From Leclercia sp. LSNIH1 (GTDB taxonomy: Bacteria; Pseudomonadota; Gammaproteobacteria; Enterobacterales; Enterobacteriaceae): a stretch of DNA of 64,000 bases. The stretch spans positions 4,216,001 to 4,280,000 of the forward strand of contig NZ_CP026167.1 in NCBI RefSeq assembly GCF_002902985.1. The letters are read 5' to 3'. Shown here piece by piece: positions 44,062-54,409 of this stretch. Under the pieces are notes generated by a model. That model was given only the letters and a program-made list of their open reading frames with translations. It was not told the origin of the DNA and did not search any database. The position numbers and the translations under genes were made by a program. The stretch's first letter is position 1. Each line of letters starts with the position of its first letter.

Positions 44062-44994
44062 TTAATCTTTGTAGATGCTGAAGTGTTCGCGCGCGGCGAG
44101 AAGCTGCGCTTTGGTCAGCATGAAGACGCCGTCCCCACCGTTGTCGAACTCGAGCCAGGTGAACGGCACATCCGGATATTGCTCCATCAGATGTACCATG
44201 CTGTTACCGACTTCACAAATCAGAATGCCGTTGTCGGTGAGATAATCCGGCGCACAGGCCAGAATGCGGCGGGTCAGCTTCAGGCCGTCGGAGCCGGAAG
44301 CCAGGCCCAGCTCTGGCTCGTGACGGTATTCGTTTGGCAGGTCTGACATATCTTCTGCGTCAACGTACGGCGGATTGGTCACAATCAGGTCGTACTGCAC
44401 TTTTGGCAGGTCACGGAACAGATCGGAACGGATCGGCGTGACATGATGGATCAGACCGTGCTCTTCAATATTGTGTTCCGCTACCGCCAGCGCATCAGGA
44501 GAGATATCGACAGCATCCACTTCTGCTTCCGGGAAGGCGTACGCGCAGGCAATGGCGATGCAGCCGCTGCCGGTACACATATCCAGGATATGCTCAGGCT
44601 GATGGTCAATCAGGCCGGCGAACTGGTTGTTGATCAGCTCACCAATCGGCGAGCGCGGCACCAGCACGCGTTCATCGACAAAAAACTCATGGCCGCAGAA
44701 CCAGGCTTTGTTGGTGAGGTAGGCCACCGGAATGCGCTCGTTAACGCGACGGATCACGCGCTCAACGATGCGGTGTTTTTCGCTGGAGGTCAGGCGGGCT
44801 GCGCGCATATCTTCCGGAATATCCAGCGGCAGATAGAGGGATGGCAAAACCAGCTGTACCGCCTCGTCCCATGGGTTGTCGGTACCATGGCCGTACCAGA
44901 TATTGGCCGCGCTGAAACGGCTGACCGCCCAACGCAACATGTCCTGAATGGTTTGCAGCTCATTCACCGCTTCATCGACAAAAATTTTATCCAC
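44062..44994 (-). CDS. prmB: 50S ribosomal protein L3 glutamine methyltransferase PrmB
   Basis: PrmB methylates Gln150 of ribosomal protein L3, using SAM. The GTG at 44994 ([12 protein letters not shown]) follows GGAG at six bases and gives 310 residues; a longer frame of 53 extra codons overlaps the promoter region and is not conserved. The SAM motif [15 protein letters not shown] and the glutamine-binding NPPY motif (IVTNPPYVD) are present. Confidence 0.96.
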   Translation of the reverse strand: MDKIFVDEAVNELQTIQDMLRWAVSRFSAANIWYGHGTDNPWDEAVQLVLPSLYLPLDIPEDMRAARLTSSEKHRIVERVIRRVNERIPVAYLTNKAWFCGHEFFVDERVLVPRSPIGELINNQFAGLIDHQPEHILDMCTGSGCIAIACAYAFPEAEVDAVDISPDALAVAEHNIEEHGLIHHVTPIRSDLFRDLPKVQYDLIVTNPPYVDAEDMSDLPNEYRHEPELGLASGSDGLKLTRRILACAPDYLTDNGILICEVGNSMVHLMEQYPDVPFTWLEFDNGGDGVFMLTKAQLLAAREHFSIYKD

Positions 44995-45151
44995 TATGTT
45001 CTCCAGGGCATGCTCGCTAAATTTTCGGCGGCTAGTGTGCCATGAAGACGGCGATAAATCAGCATTGTCAGCCGCCGCCGGCATTGAAAAAATGCGTTTT
45101 GCCGCGCAGTGAGTCAGGTACACTGTCGGAAATAAGAGATGAGACGACCCC

Positions 45152-45703
45152 ATGAAAAAGAAAATATCGCTCAGCGAGGAGGATCAAACGCTGTTTCGTC
45201 AGTTAATGACCGGCACGCGTCAAATCAAGCAGGACACCATTGTCCACCGCCCGCAGCGCAAAAAAGTGAGTGAAGTTCCGGTAAAACGGCTGATTCAGGA
45301 GCAGGCCGACGCCAGCCACTACTTTTCCGACGAGTTTCAGCCGCTGCTAAATACGGAAGGTGCGATGAAATATGTGCGCGCGGACGTCAGCCATTTCGAG
45401 CTGAAAAAACTGCGTCGGGGAGATTATTCGCCGGAGCTGTTCCTCGATCTGCACGGGCTAACCCAGATGCAGGCGAAACAGGAGCTGGGCGCGCTGATTG
45501 CCGCCTGCCGTCGCGAACATGTTTTTTGCGCCTGCGTGATGCACGGCCACGGCAAACATATTCTCAAGCAGCAAACCCCACTGTGGCTGGCTCAGCATCC
45601 ACACGTGATGGCATTTCATCAGGCACCGAAAGAGTATGGCGGTGATGCCGCCTTGCTGGTGTTAATTGAAGTGGAAGAGTGGCAACCGCCTGAGCTCCCC
45701 TGA
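45152..45703 (+). CDS. smrB: Ribosome rescue endonuclease SmrB
   Basis: SmrB is recruited to collided ribosomes and cuts the mRNA between them. The 183-residue protein has an N-terminal helix rich in charged residues and a C-terminal Smr domain (about residues 95-175) with [15 protein letters not shown] and the active-site histidine segment [10 protein letters not shown]. It runs divergently from prmB. Confidence 0.96.
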   Translation: MKKKISLSEEDQTLFRQLMTGTRQIKQDTIVHRPQRKKVSEVPVKRLIQEQADASHYFSDEFQPLLNTEGAMKYVRADVSHFELKKLRRGDYSPELFLDLHGLTQMQAKQELGALIAACRREHVFCACVMHGHGKHILKQQTPLWLAQHPHVMAFHQAPKEYGGDAALLVLIEVEEWQPPELP

Positions 45704-45707
45704 GAGG

Positions 45708-45736
45708 CAGGCGGGTGGCTGGATGCTACCCGCCTG
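45708..45736 (+). terminator. Possible smrB terminator
   Basis: A nine-base inverted repeat CAGGCGGGT/ACCCGCCTG lies just past the smrB stop, followed by GGTCCGTTTTA. The T tract begins five bases after the stem, so termination would be moderate. Confidence 0.55.
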
Positions 45737-45749
45737 GGTCCGTTTTACA

Positions 45750-46235
45750 TCAGATAGCTTTCGCCATCTTCAGATTGCAGGGGCTCATCTGCCAGTTGAA
45801 GACGCCAGCACCCGTTTCAGAGAGGGTAACGTTGGCAATGGCAGAGGTGCTGAACATTGGCGGCGTTTCGCCCGGGCAGAGTTCAGCCACCAGATAGCCG
45901 ACTAACGGCAGATGGGAAATTACCAGCGCAGAGGCGACACCTTCGTTGCACAGCGCCTGAAGATAGGCACTGACAAGACCCACGTCGCCGCACGGGGTAA
46001 GCTCTGGCAGAACATCGACATTGGCTGGCAGGTTCATACACTCCCCTACCACATCCAGCGTCTGTTCAGCGCGTAAGAACGGGCTGACGAGGACACGTTC
46101 AATATCCACTTTTTGCCCTTTCAACCAGGTAGCCATTTGACGGGACTCGTCACAGCCGCAAGGCGTCAGAGGACGTACAGAGTCACTGGCAGCATCAAGT
46201 GCCGCGTCACCGTGACGCATGATAAAAACTTGCAT
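45750..46235 (-). CDS. sixA: Phosphohistidine phosphatase SixA
   Basis: SixA dephosphorylates histidine phosphotransfer proteins, including the HPt domain of ArcB and the nitrogen PTS protein NPr. The ATG at 46235 (MQVFIMRHGDA) yields 161 residues. The catalytic RHG motif is at residues 7-9; the distal histidine is in VISHLPLVGYL. In E. coli a fimbrial cluster (yfcO-yfcV) separates it from smrB; here they are adjacent. Confidence 0.96.
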   Translation of the reverse strand: MQVFIMRHGDAALDAASDSVRPLTPCGCDESRQMATWLKGQKVDIERVLVSPFLRAEQTLDVVGECMNLPANVDVLPELTPCGDVGLVSAYLQALCNEGVASALVISHLPLVGYLVAELCPGETPPMFSTSAIANVTLSETGAGVFNWQMSPCNLKMAKAI

Positions 46236-46444
46236 ATTGCACCGCTTTTGTTGACCAGGATCACCGGTGTTATTGCCCCGCGTGAACACTTAACGAGGTA
46301 AAAACCCGATGGCCGGGCATTGTGCCTGATCCATCCGTTGAATGAAACGCTGTTTTTTACCTCAACGGCGTAAGTATAGTCAATGTCTGTTTACAAATTA
46401 GACAGGACCAGCCCCTTCAACGGCGGATTTACTCTTATTTGACC

Positions 46445-48592
46445 TTAATTTACAAGGTCAGTTTCCTTTGCTGGCCAAAATCGCAGCCCCTGATCCGCCA
46501 TCTGCAATAATGTGTCACACGGTGTAAACCGCGGCCCATATTGCACAGCCAGTCGTTGTAAAATCGCAACAACTTCACCCGCACCTACGCTATCCATATA
46601 GCGGAACGGGCCACCCAGGAAAGGTGGGAAACCAATGCCAAAAACGGCGCCAATGTCGCCATCTCGACCATTTTTAATGACCTTCTCACCAAAGCAGCGC
46701 GCCGCTTCGTTGAGCATCATCATCACGCAGCGTTCCGCGCACTGGGTCGCAGAGAGTTTGCCCTCGCCGCCAGGCTTAATAAGCCCATAAATCGCCGGGT
46801 CTACCCGCTTCTTGCTTTTACGCCCTTTTGGCTCGTAAAGATAGAAACCGCGGCCATTTTTTCTGCCTTTGCGATCGTCATTCAAAATTGCAGAAACAAT
46901 GTTTGCGGGCGCGCTAAACCGTTCTCCATAAGCGCTTTCCAGCACAGGTATAATTTTAGTGCCGGTATCGATTCCCACCTCATCCAAAAGTTGGATTGGG
47001 CCGACGGGGAAACCAAACTTCACCAGCGCATTATCGATATGCTCGACCTTTTCGCCTTCGGTCAGCAGGCGCATAGCCTCGTTGATATAGGGGGCCAGAA
47101 TGCGGTTGACGTAGAACCCGGCTTTATCAGCCACCACCACCGGCGTTTTGCCCTGCATTTTTGCCAGCTTAACGACGGTGGCAATGGTCTGCGGGCTGGT
47201 TCCGGCATGGGGGATAACCTCCACCAGAGGCATTTTTTCTACCGGACTAAAGAAATGCAGCCCAATCACCTGCTCAGGGCGCGCGGCCTGGGCCGCAATA
47301 TCGCCGATAGGCAATGAGGAGGTATTAGAGGCAAAAATGGTGTGCGGCGCACAGTTCGCTTCGACCTCGGCCACCATCTGCTGTTTCAGCGCCAGGTCTT
47401 CAAATACTGCCTCAATCACCACATCGCGATGACGGAATCCGCTGTAGTCAGTGGTGCCGGAGATCAGCGCCAGCTCGCGATCGCGCTCGCTGGCTTTGAT
47501 ATGGCGGCGTTTGACCTTTTTATCAAGCAGCTGCCAGCTGTACTGCAGGGCGTGGTTGATCCCTTTCGGATTGATGTCTTTGATCCGCACCGGTAATTTG
47601 CCTTTGCTGGCGCTGACGAAGGCGATCCCGCCCCCCATCAGGCCACCGCCCAGCACGCCAATTGACGCCAGCGGCGCAGGCTCGGCTTCGCTGCCGGGAT
47701 CTTTCTTCACGTCGGTGCTGGCAAAAAAGATGCTGCGCAGCGCCTGAGACTGCGGCGTCATCGCCAGCTCGCCAAAGGCTTTCGCTTCTGCAGCATAGCC
47801 GCTGCTGCTGCCCTGAGTCAGACCGGTATGGATAACCTCAAGAATGCGTTTTGTCGCCGGGTAGTTGCCCTGGGTTTTTTGCTCGGTTTTGTTCGCCACC
47901 ATTTTAAACAGCAGCGCACGGCCCAGCGGCCCTGCCAGCACGCGCTCGCGCACCGGTAAGCGACGGCTATCGGGTTTGCCTTTCAGCGCGCGCGCCACGG
48001 CGGCCTCCAGCAGAATGGAATGCGGAACCACCTCATCTACCAGCCCGACTTTCAGGGCCTGACGCGGACGCAGCTGTTTGCCGGCGAGGATCATCTCCAG
48101 CGCCGTGCTGACGCCCACCAGTCGCGGCAGGCGCTGGGTGCCGCCTGAGCCCGGCAGTAAGCCAAGCTGCACCTCCGGCAGGCCCAGCACCGTTTTGGCG
48201 TCGTCGGTACAAATTCGTCCGTGGCAGGCTAGCGCCAGCTCCAGGCCGCCGCCGAGACAGGCGCCGTTGATCGCCGCAATCACCGGAATGGTCAGGGCGT
48301 GAATTTCGGCCATGATCTGCTGCCCCTGACGGGCCAGGTCTTCCGCTTCCTGGGCGCTTTCAGCGCGGGCAATCATGTTGATATCGGCCCCGGCGATAAA
48401 GTTATCCGGCTTGGCCGAGATAAATACCAGCCCGCGCAAGGCTTTGTTTTCTCGCACCTGTTTGAGGATAGCGCGAACCTGACCGCCAAACTCCGCTTTC
48501 AGGGTATTCATCTTTTCGCCTGGGGCGTCAATGGTGACGACCGCCACGTTGTCCGGACGCACGTCCAGGGTGAATGCCGTTGTCATCTCCAT
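46445..48592 (-). CDS. fadJ: Fatty-acid oxidation complex subunit alpha FadJ
   Basis: FadJ is the anaerobic/alternative multifunctional beta-oxidation protein: enoyl-CoA hydratase, isomerase and epimerase in the N-terminal crotonase half (oxyanion loop [17 protein letters not shown] and [17 protein letters not shown]), and 3-hydroxyacyl-CoA dehydrogenase in the C-terminal half (NAD motif [13 protein letters not shown] near residue 315; [13 protein letters not shown]). It has 715 residues. Its start overlaps the fadI stop by one base. Confidence 0.98.
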   Translation of the reverse strand: MEMTTAFTLDVRPDNVAVVTIDAPGEKMNTLKAEFGGQVRAILKQVRENKALRGLVFISAKPDNFIAGADINMIARAESAQEAEDLARQGQQIMAEIHALTIPVIAAINGACLGGGLELALACHGRICTDDAKTVLGLPEVQLGLLPGSGGTQRLPRLVGVSTALEMILAGKQLRPRQALKVGLVDEVVPHSILLEAAVARALKGKPDSRRLPVRERVLAGPLGRALLFKMVANKTEQKTQGNYPATKRILEVIHTGLTQGSSSGYAAEAKAFGELAMTPQSQALRSIFFASTDVKKDPGSEAEPAPLASIGVLGGGLMGGGIAFVSASKGKLPVRIKDINPKGINHALQYSWQLLDKKVKRRHIKASERDRELALISGTTDYSGFRHRDVVIEAVFEDLALKQQMVAEVEANCAPHTIFASNTSSLPIGDIAAQAARPEQVIGLHFFSPVEKMPLVEVIPHAGTSPQTIATVVKLAKMQGKTPVVVADKAGFYVNRILAPYINEAMRLLTEGEKVEHIDNALVKFGFPVGPIQLLDEVGIDTGTKIIPVLESAYGERFSAPANIVSAILNDDRKGRKNGRGFYLYEPKGRKSKKRVDPAIYGLIKPGGEGKLSATQCAERCVMMMLNEAARCFGEKVIKNGRDGDIGAVFGIGFPPFLGGPFRYMDSVGAGEVVAILQRLAVQYGPRFTPCDTLLQMADQGLRFWPAKETDLVN

Positions 48593-49902
48593 TACTCTAC
48601 CTCCAGAACCATTGCGGCACCCAGGCCACCCGCAGCACAGGCGGTGACCAGTCCAAACCCACCGCCGCGACGGCGCAACTCATGCAGCGTCTGGGTGATC
48701 ATCCTCGCCCCGGTCGCGGCAAAGGGGTGGCCATACGCAATGGAGCCCCCCAGCACGTTAAATTTGCTTTCGTCCACTTCGCCGGTGGCGTGGGCGCGGC
48801 CCAGCACATCCCGGGCAAAACGATCGCTTGCCAGCAGTTGCAGGTTGGCCAGGGTTTGCGCGGCAAAGGCTTCATGCATGTCGATGAGCGTCAGATCGCC
48901 CATCGTCAGTCCGGCGCGCTCCAGCGCCAGCGGCGTGGACCAGGCCGGCCCCAGCAGCATATCCTGCCAGACATCAATGGCGGTAAAGGCATAGCTGCGC
49001 AGATAGCCGAGCGGCTTCAGGCCCAGCTCTCTGGCGCGGGATTCGGTCATCAGGATCACCGCTGCCGCGCCGTCGGTTAACGGCGTGCTGTTCGCCGCCG
49101 TGACGGTGCCATGTTTGCGGTCGAATGCCGGACGCAGTTTCGCATAATCCGCCAGCGTAGAGGTGCCGCGAATATTGTTATCCTGGCTTAGCGGTTCGCG
49201 GAATGGTGGGGTGTAGGCGGTCATCACCTCCTCCGCCAGCTTGCCTTCTGCCCAGGCTTCTGCGGCGCGCTGATGCGAGCGGTGCGCCAGGGCATCCTGC
49301 TGCTCACGGGTGATGCCATAGGTTTTCGCCATCTGCTCGGCGGTATCCCCCATTCGCAGCCCGGTGGAGTATTCCGCCACGGCGGGGGGAACAGGAAGGA
49401 GATCGCGCAGACGCAGGCGCGAGAACAGTGACAGCCGCTGCCCGGTGGTGCGGGCCTTGTTGACGTCCACCAGCACACGCGCGAGCTTTTTGCTGACGCC
49501 AATCGGCAGAACTGAGGAGGAGTCGGCACCCCCGGCTATCCCGACGCGAATGGTACCGGTTATCAGGCTTTCTGCCACGTTCGCCACTGCCTGAAAGCTG
49601 GTGGCGCAGGCACGGCTGACGCTGTAAGCATCGGTGTGGACATTCATTCCGGTGCCAAGCACGATTTCACGGGCGATATTCGGCGCTTCCGGCATTTGCA
49701 CGACCTGGCCAAAGACCAACTGTTCAATCACCTCGGGCGGGATTTCGCTGCGAGCCAGCAGCTCCCCTACAACCATTTTTCCCAGATCGACGGCAGGTAC
49801 GCCATGATACGCCGTCGCCTGACGGGCAAATGGCGTGCGTAATCCACTGACAATGGCAATGCGATCCCCCTGACGGGTGATTAGCGGTAATGCCTGACTC
49901 AT
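48592..49902 (-). CDS. fadI: 3-ketoacyl-CoA thiolase FadI
   Basis: FadI is the thiolase partner of FadJ and releases acetyl-CoA. The ATG at 49902 ([12 protein letters not shown]) follows GGGGAG and gives 436 residues. The active-site cysteine is in [12 protein letters not shown]; the catalytic histidines and the C-terminal cysteine lie in [19 protein letters not shown] and [10 protein letters not shown] FadR-like site lies 30-46 bases upstream. Confidence 0.98.
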   Translation of the reverse strand: MSQALPLITRQGDRIAIVSGLRTPFARQATAYHGVPAVDLGKMVVGELLARSEIPPEVIEQLVFGQVVQMPEAPNIAREIVLGTGMNVHTDAYSVSRACATSFQAVANVAESLITGTIRVGIAGGADSSSVLPIGVSKKLARVLVDVNKARTTGQRLSLFSRLRLRDLLPVPPAVAEYSTGLRMGDTAEQMAKTYGITREQQDALAHRSHQRAAEAWAEGKLAEEVMTAYTPPFREPLSQDNNIRGTSTLADYAKLRPAFDRKHGTVTAANSTPLTDGAAAVILMTESRARELGLKPLGYLRSYAFTAIDVWQDMLLGPAWSTPLALERAGLTMGDLTLIDMHEAFAAQTLANLQLLASDRFARDVLGRAHATGEVDESKFNVLGGSIAYGHPFAATGARMITQTLHELRRRGGGFGLVTACAAGGLGAAMVLEVE

Positions 49903-49931
49903 AACGCTCCCCTGTGAATAACAAATGCGCA

Positions 49932-49948
49932 AAGTGGTCTGACCTGAT
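49932..49948 (+). promoter_or_regulatory. FadR operator upstream of fadI
   Basis: AAGTGGTCTGACCTGAT resembles the FadR consensus AGCTGGTCCGACNTGTT, with the central TGGTCNGAC core exact. It lies 30-46 bases before the fadI ATG, near the expected promoter. FadR represses fadIJ in E. coli. Confidence 0.75.
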
Positions 49949-50024
49949 AACAGTCTTAACTAAATTTTTACATTAGCCAATCGGGGAGAGGAAAAATTGC
50001 GAGCGAACACACAGAGAGGAGACG

Positions 50025-50047
50025 AAACGCCTCCCGGAAGGGAGGCG
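50025..50047 (-). terminator. Terminator of yfcZ
   Basis: An eight-base perfect stem CGCCTCCC/GGGAGGCG lies just past the yfcZ stop on the minus strand and is followed by TTT. The T tract is short. Confidence 0.6.
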
Positions 50048-50057
50048 CGGGAAGGGA

Positions 50058-50342
50058 TTAACGCAGACCGAGTTGAAAAATCAGGGATTCTGCTTCGCAG
50101 CTGAACACGAAGTCGATGTCCAGACGAACGCCACCTTCCACTTCAGTGAAGTTGGCGTTGATAGCACACGGTTCAGACTCCACGCCGCGGGCTTTTTCGG
50201 TCAGCGCGGCCAGCGTCTCTTCGGCGTCGGCACGGCGGGTAAACTCACGGCTGTAAGAGGCGGTGCAATCCGTGTTGTCCACAATGGTGCCCACATCCAT
50301 ACAGCAGCAAACCGGGGTTTCATCAGCACTGCATTTACTCAT
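50058..50342 (-). CDS. yfcZ: UPF0381 family protein YfcZ
   Basis: A 94-residue conserved protein of unknown function. The ATG at 50342 (MSKCSADETPVCCC) follows AGAGGAA. The cysteine-rich start (CSADETPVCCC, then DCTA and later EPC and SCEA) could bind metal; this is an inference. It is divergent from fadL, as in E. coli. Confidence 0.92.
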   Translation of the reverse strand: MSKCSADETPVCCCMDVGTIVDNTDCTASYSREFTRRADAEETLAALTEKARGVESEPCAINANFTEVEGGVRLDIDFVFSCEAESLIFQLGLR

Positions 50343-50587
50343 AGTAGATTTCCTCTTCATTCGCGCATGGCGCGAGATAAACACGATGCTGATATTTTAC
50401 GCGCCGGGCGGGAGCGGCTCCAGTTGTTAATGGCTTTAAACCGGGTAAGTGAGCAATATCACAAGTAAAAATGATCTAAAACAAAAATCACCCATTAGGA
50501 GGACGCGAACTGGTCACAATTTTGCCAACCAGATCCCGTTTCGAAAAACATATCGGTAAATATTCATAAACACCCTTGCAACATTCT

Positions 50588-50604
50588 ATCTGGTCAGACC
50601 TATA
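50588..50604 (+). promoter_or_regulatory. FadR site 1 of fadL
   Basis: ATCTGGTCAGACCTATA matches the FadR core and overlaps the likely fadL -10 box TATACT (50601-50606). In E. coli the same place, about -25 to -9, holds a known FadR operator. Confidence 0.8.
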
Positions 50605-50611
50605 CTCTCGC

Positions 50612-50628
50612 CACTGGTCTGATTTCTA
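50612..50628 (+). promoter_or_regulatory. FadR site 2 of fadL
   Basis: CACTGGTCTGATTTCTA is the second FadR-like 17-mer, just downstream of the -10 box, corresponding to the +1 to +17 operator of E. coli fadL. The repeat spacing of 24 bases is about two helical turns. Confidence 0.75.
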
Positions 50629-50713
50629 AGTGTTACCACAGACCCTACACTTCGCGCTCCTGTTACGGTATGTAACAAAAATTGAATAAAAATAACTCAA
50701 TGAGGTTATGGTC

Positions 50714-52036
50714 ATGAGCCAGAAAACCCTGTTCAAAAAAACTGCGCTGGCAGTCGCAGTGGCAATCGTCTCCACCTCCGCCTGGTCAGCGGGCTTTCAG
50801 TTGAATGAGTTCTCTTCCTCAGGCCTGGGCCGCGCCTATTCCGGGGAAGGTGCTATCGCTGATGACGCAGGGAACGCGAGCCGTAACCCTGCCCTGATCA
50901 TGATGTTTGATCGTCCCACCTTCTCCGCAGGTGCCATCTTTGTTGACCCTGACGTGGATATCTCCGGACGCTCGCGAACGGGCGCAAGCCTGAATGCGGA
51001 TAACATCGCGCCAACAGCATGGGTGCCAAACCTGCACTTTGTCGCACCAATCAACGATCAATTCGGCTGGGGCGCATCCGTCACCTCTAACTACGGACTG
51101 GCGACCGAGTTCAATAACAACTACGCAGCAGGGGCATACGGCGGTACCACCGACCTGGAGACCCTCAACCTGAACCTGAGCGGTGCTTATCGCCTGGATA
51201 ATCACTGGAGTTTCGGTGTTGGCTTTGATGCGGTCTATGCGAAAGCGAAAATTGAGCGCTACGCGGGTGACCTGGGTCGCATCGTTGCAGGCTCCGGGGC
51301 ATTACCTCCGGCTCTGGCACGACAGGTCGCGGGGATCCCGGGAGATACCCAGATTGCCTACCTGAAAGGTGATGAGTGGGGCTTTGGCTGGAACGCCGGT
51401 ATTCTGTATGAAATCGATAAGAACAACCGGTATGGCTTGACCTACCGCTCTGAAGTGAAAATCGATTTCGATGGCGACTATAAGAGCAGCCTGCCTTCAG
51501 CCTATAACCAGATCCTCGGCAACTTTGGTCTGCCAATGGGGACGGATGGCCGCACCACTGGCGGTTCTCTGACCCTGAATTTACCTGAGATGTGGGAACT
51601 GTCCGGTTATAACAGAGTCGCGCCGCAATGGGCCATCCACTATAGCCTGACCTACACGAGCTGGAGCCAGTTCCAGGAGCTGAAAGCGACTAACAGCGGC
51701 GGTGATACGCTCTTCTATAAAGACGAAAGCTTCCGTGATGCTTACCGCATCGCTCTGGGTACCACCTACTACATGGACGATAACTGGACATTCCGTACCG
51801 GTATTGCCTTCGATGACAGCCCGGTTCCGGCAGACAAACGCTCTATCTCCATTCCGGATCAGGATCGCTTCTGGCTGAGCGCCGGTGCGACCTATGCATT
51901 CAACAAAGATGCCTCCATCGATGCGGGTGTCTCTTATATGCATGGTCAGAAAGTGACGTTCCAGGAAGGTCCGTATGAGTTCTCTTCTGAAGGTAAAGCC
52001 TGGCTCTATGGCATGAACTTCAACTACGCGTTCTAA
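50714..52036 (+). CDS. fadL: Long-chain fatty acid outer membrane transporter FadL
   Basis: FadL is a 14-strand beta-barrel that takes long-chain fatty acids across the outer membrane and also serves as a phage T2 receptor in E. coli. The ATG at 50714 (MSQKTLFKK) follows GAGG at eight bases. The signal is about 25 residues, ending [12 protein letters not shown], and the NPA-type hatch segment SRNPALIM is intact. The precursor has 440 residues, with the C-terminal Phe of outer membrane proteins. The loop near residues 190-220 ([12 protein letters not shown]) differs from E. coli. Confidence 0.97.
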   Translation: MSQKTLFKKTALAVAVAIVSTSAWSAGFQLNEFSSSGLGRAYSGEGAIADDAGNASRNPALIMMFDRPTFSAGAIFVDPDVDISGRSRTGASLNADNIAPTAWVPNLHFVAPINDQFGWGASVTSNYGLATEFNNNYAAGAYGGTTDLETLNLNLSGAYRLDNHWSFGVGFDAVYAKAKIERYAGDLGRIVAGSGALPPALARQVAGIPGDTQIAYLKGDEWGFGWNAGILYEIDKNNRYGLTYRSEVKIDFDGDYKSSLPSAYNQILGNFGLPMGTDGRTTGGSLTLNLPEMWELSGYNRVAPQWAIHYSLTYTSWSQFQELKATNSGGDTLFYKDESFRDAYRIALGTTYYMDDNWTFRTGIAFDDSPVPADKRSISIPDQDRFWLSAGATYAFNKDASIDAGVSYMHGQKVTFQEGPYEFSSEGKAWLYGMNFNYAF

Positions 52037-52050
52037 TCACGCAGGGATAA

Positions 52051-52082
52051 AAAAGGTGAGCCTCGCGCTCACCTTTTCTTTT
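52051..52082. terminator. Bidirectional terminator between fadL and mlaA
   Basis: A hairpin AAAAGGTGAGC/GCTCACCTTTT with a five-base loop is followed by CTTTTTT, with A residues at its left flank. It can end both convergent genes. Confidence 0.9.
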
Positions 52083-52835
52083 TTATTCCGCATCAATCTC
52101 GGAGAGTTCATTCTCGATCGCTTTGGCGTTCGGGTTATCTTCCGGTTTCAGCTTACCGCCGTTAGCAATGAAGTCGTGATTCTGGAAGTACGCTTCACGC
52201 ACCATGAGATACGGATCGGAAGACTGACGCAGCAGACCGTCTGAATCAAGCAGTTGCGCGCGCGTCTCCACCCCTTCCAGCGTCCATTTACCCACCGACA
52301 GCGGCCAGGTCAGCCACGACAGCACCGGATAGAGCGTATCGACCATATCACCGCCGTCATCACGCAACGTGAAGCTACCGTAGAACGGCAGATGCACGTA
52401 CGGGCCGTAACCCACATTGTAGTGACCCAGCGTACTACCGAAGCGGTGCGGCTGTTCGCGCTGCAGCTTCGGATTCGCCATCCCGGCAACGTCAATAAAG
52501 CCACCCATACCTAACAGGGTGTTCAGGAAGAAGCGGGTAAAGTGGACCATCCCCTGATAGGGATCGCCCTGCAGGAAGTAGTTCGCCATCACCGCTGGCT
52601 CTTCGAGGTTGCTGGTGAAGTTGCTCAGCCCGTTACGGGCAGGCTGTGGAACATAATCCCGCCATGCCACCGCAACCGGACGCACCACATACGGATCCAG
52701 CACGTTATAGTTGAAGTTGTACATGGTGCGGTTAAATCCTTCCAGAGGATCGGAGCGCCCCTGCTGCTCGCCAGAGCTGGCGCAGCCCATCAGCAACGTG
52801 GTGCTCAACGCAACCACCGACAGCCGAAGTTTCAT
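52083..52835 (-). CDS. mlaA: Intermembrane phospholipid transport lipoprotein MlaA
   Basis: MlaA (VacJ) is the outer-membrane lipoprotein that, with OmpC or OmpF, extracts mislocalised phospholipid from the outer leaflet and passes it to MlaC. The ATG at 52835 (MKLRLSVVAL) gives 250 residues and is preceded by GGGAGAAAG. The lipobox is LLMGC. The family segment DPLEGFNRTMYNFN and GMGGFIDVAG are present. Confidence 0.97.
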   Translation of the reverse strand: MKLRLSVVALSTTLLMGCASSGEQQGRSDPLEGFNRTMYNFNYNVLDPYVVRPVAVAWRDYVPQPARNGLSNFTSNLEEPAVMANYFLQGDPYQGMVHFTRFFLNTLLGMGGFIDVAGMANPKLQREQPHRFGSTLGHYNVGYGPYVHLPFYGSFTLRDDGGDMVDTLYPVLSWLTWPLSVGKWTLEGVETRAQLLDSDGLLRQSSDPYLMVREAYFQNHDFIANGGKLKPEDNPNAKAIENELSEIDAE

Positions 52836-53150
52836 ATCTTTCTCCCTGTTAAGTATGGCTATCAGCAAAAGCCATCCGTCATGGCGCTTTCGCGCTCTGT
52901 CTGTAAACGTGTAAGTGATTGTATCAGCGCGTTTACTGATGTCTACGACCACAAATCGGGGCAATAAACACTCTCTGGTATGATCTCAGAATAGCCTGGC
53001 TTTAGGTTTTCGTTTGGCTGGCAATTTTATACGGCCTTTGTCGGCGATGTATCGCCTTTATTGCCATTACAGGAATTTAAGAGCTTCCCCACGGGCGGCG
53101 GGAGAAAAAGCGCTACGCTTAAAGGTGTCTGCAACCTATGGAGCATTGCG

Positions 53151-54080
53151 ATGGACGAGCTAAAAGAAGAAAAAATTGATAGCCATACCGAAGAGCTGGA
53201 AGTTGAAAGCGAGGAGAATCGCCGGGGAAAGAAGATTGAGGTTGACGAGGATCACCTGCCCTCACGCGCGATGGCAATCCACGAACATATTCGCCAGGAC
53301 GGTGAAAAAGAACTGGAGCGCGACGCCATGGCGCTGTTCTGGTCGGCCATTGCCGCCGGATTATCGATGGGCGCCTCCCTGCTGGCAAAAGGGATTTTTC
53401 ATGTCGAGCTTGAAGGGGTACCCGGCGGGATAATCATCGAAAACCTCGGATACACCTTTGGCTTTATCATCGTGATTATGGCGCGCCAGCAGCTCTTCAC
53501 CGAGAATACCGTCACCGCCGTACTGCCGGTGATGCAAAGCCCAACCTGGGGCAATTTCGGCCTGCTGATGCGCCTGTGGAGCGTGGTACTGCTCGGCAAT
53601 ATTATCGGTACCGGTGTCGCCGCCTGGGCGTTCGAGTTTATGCCGATATTTGATGAGCCCACCCGCGACGCCTTTGTGAAAATCGGGATGGGAGTCATGG
53701 AAAACAGCCCGGCAGAGATGTTCGCCAACGCGATCATCTCCGGCTGGATTGTCGCCACCATGGTCTGGATGTTCCCGGCGGCCGGTTCAGCGAAAATCGT
53801 GGTCATTATTTTGATGACCTGGCTTATCGCTCTGGCCGATACCACTCATATCGTGGTGGGTACGGTAGAGATTTTATATCTGGTCTTTAACGGCACCATT
53901 CACTGGAGCGAGTTTTTCTGGCCCTTCGCGATCCCTACTCTGGCAGGCAATATCTGCGGCGGCACCTTTATTTTTGCCTTGCTGAGCCATGCGCAAATCC
54001 GTAACGATATGTCGAATAAGCGCAAAGCCGAGCTTAAGGCCCAGCAGGAGGAAGCGGAAGAAGATAAAAAAGCGGTGTGA
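53151..54080 (+). CDS. yfdC: FNT-family membrane protein YfdC
   Basis: YfdC (309 residues) belongs to the formate/nitrite transporter family; its transported ion is not established. A 60-residue charged N-terminal region precedes six membrane helices, and a charged tail follows. The start ATG at 53151 (MDELKEEK) follows GGAG; the longer frame upstream is unsupported. It is the last core gene before argW. Confidence 0.94.
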   Translation: MDELKEEKIDSHTEELEVESEENRRGKKIEVDEDHLPSRAMAIHEHIRQDGEKELERDAMALFWSAIAAGLSMGASLLAKGIFHVELEGVPGGIIIENLGYTFGFIIVIMARQQLFTENTVTAVLPVMQSPTWGNFGLLMRLWSVVLLGNIIGTGVAAWAFEFMPIFDEPTRDAFVKIGMGVMENSPAEMFANAIISGWIVATMVWMFPAAGSAKIVVIILMTWLIALADTTHIVVGTVEILYLVFNGTIHWSEFFWPFAIPTLAGNICGGTFIFALLSHAQIRNDMSNKRKAELKAQQEEAEEDKKAV

Positions 54081-54155
54081 GTGGCGACACTTTAAGCAGT
54101 CAGGCGGTCACGCGCTTAACGCATTGTATAAATGACGTTATACTCGTGCCGCTTT

Positions 54156-54230
54156 GTCCCCTTAGTTAAATGGATATAACGAGCCCCTCCTAAGGGCTAG
54201 TTGCAGGTTCGATTCCTGCAGGGGACACCA
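54156..54230 (+). tRNA. argW: tRNA-Arg(CCU)
   Basis: The 75-base sequence folds as a tRNA with the acceptor stem GTCCCCT paired to AGGGGAC, a T arm with GGTTCGATTCC, and an encoded CCA. The anticodon loop CTCCTAA places CCT at 54189-54191. It decodes the rare AGG codon. argW is a common integration target; in E. coli K-12 the CPS-53 prophage is here. Confidence 0.97.
54208..54230 (+). other. Probable attachment site at the 3' end of argW
   Basis: The T-arm/acceptor 3' half (TTCGATTCCTGCAGGGGACA then CCA) is the usual core for integrases that target tRNA genes. The adjacent integrase supports a left attachment site here. No second copy is visible up to 64,000, so the exact core cannot be fixed. 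Confidence 0.55.
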
Positions 54231-54278
54231 GAGACTTGTTCGACAACGTCCTGAGATAACCACCAAACTCCTAAAAAA

Positions 54279-54302
54279 CAATAAGTTATCCATAACCTAT
54301 TG
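54279..54302. repeat. Imperfect inverted repeat before the integrase
   Basis: CAATA-A-GTTAT and ATAAC-CT-ATTG form an interrupted palindrome 107 bases upstream of the integrase start. Downstream (about 54,338-54,361) GTTGGTAT occurs twice as a direct repeat. Such repeats are plausible arm or excisionase sites, but this is inference. Confidence 0.4.
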
Positions 54303-54409
54303 TTCATCAAAAACCGTTAACGTCCACCTACATCAACCTTGCTTTGTTGGTATATCTGTTGGTATCGTAAGTTCGATATGTTTTGTACCAACACTAGGGG
54401 GTGCAACCA

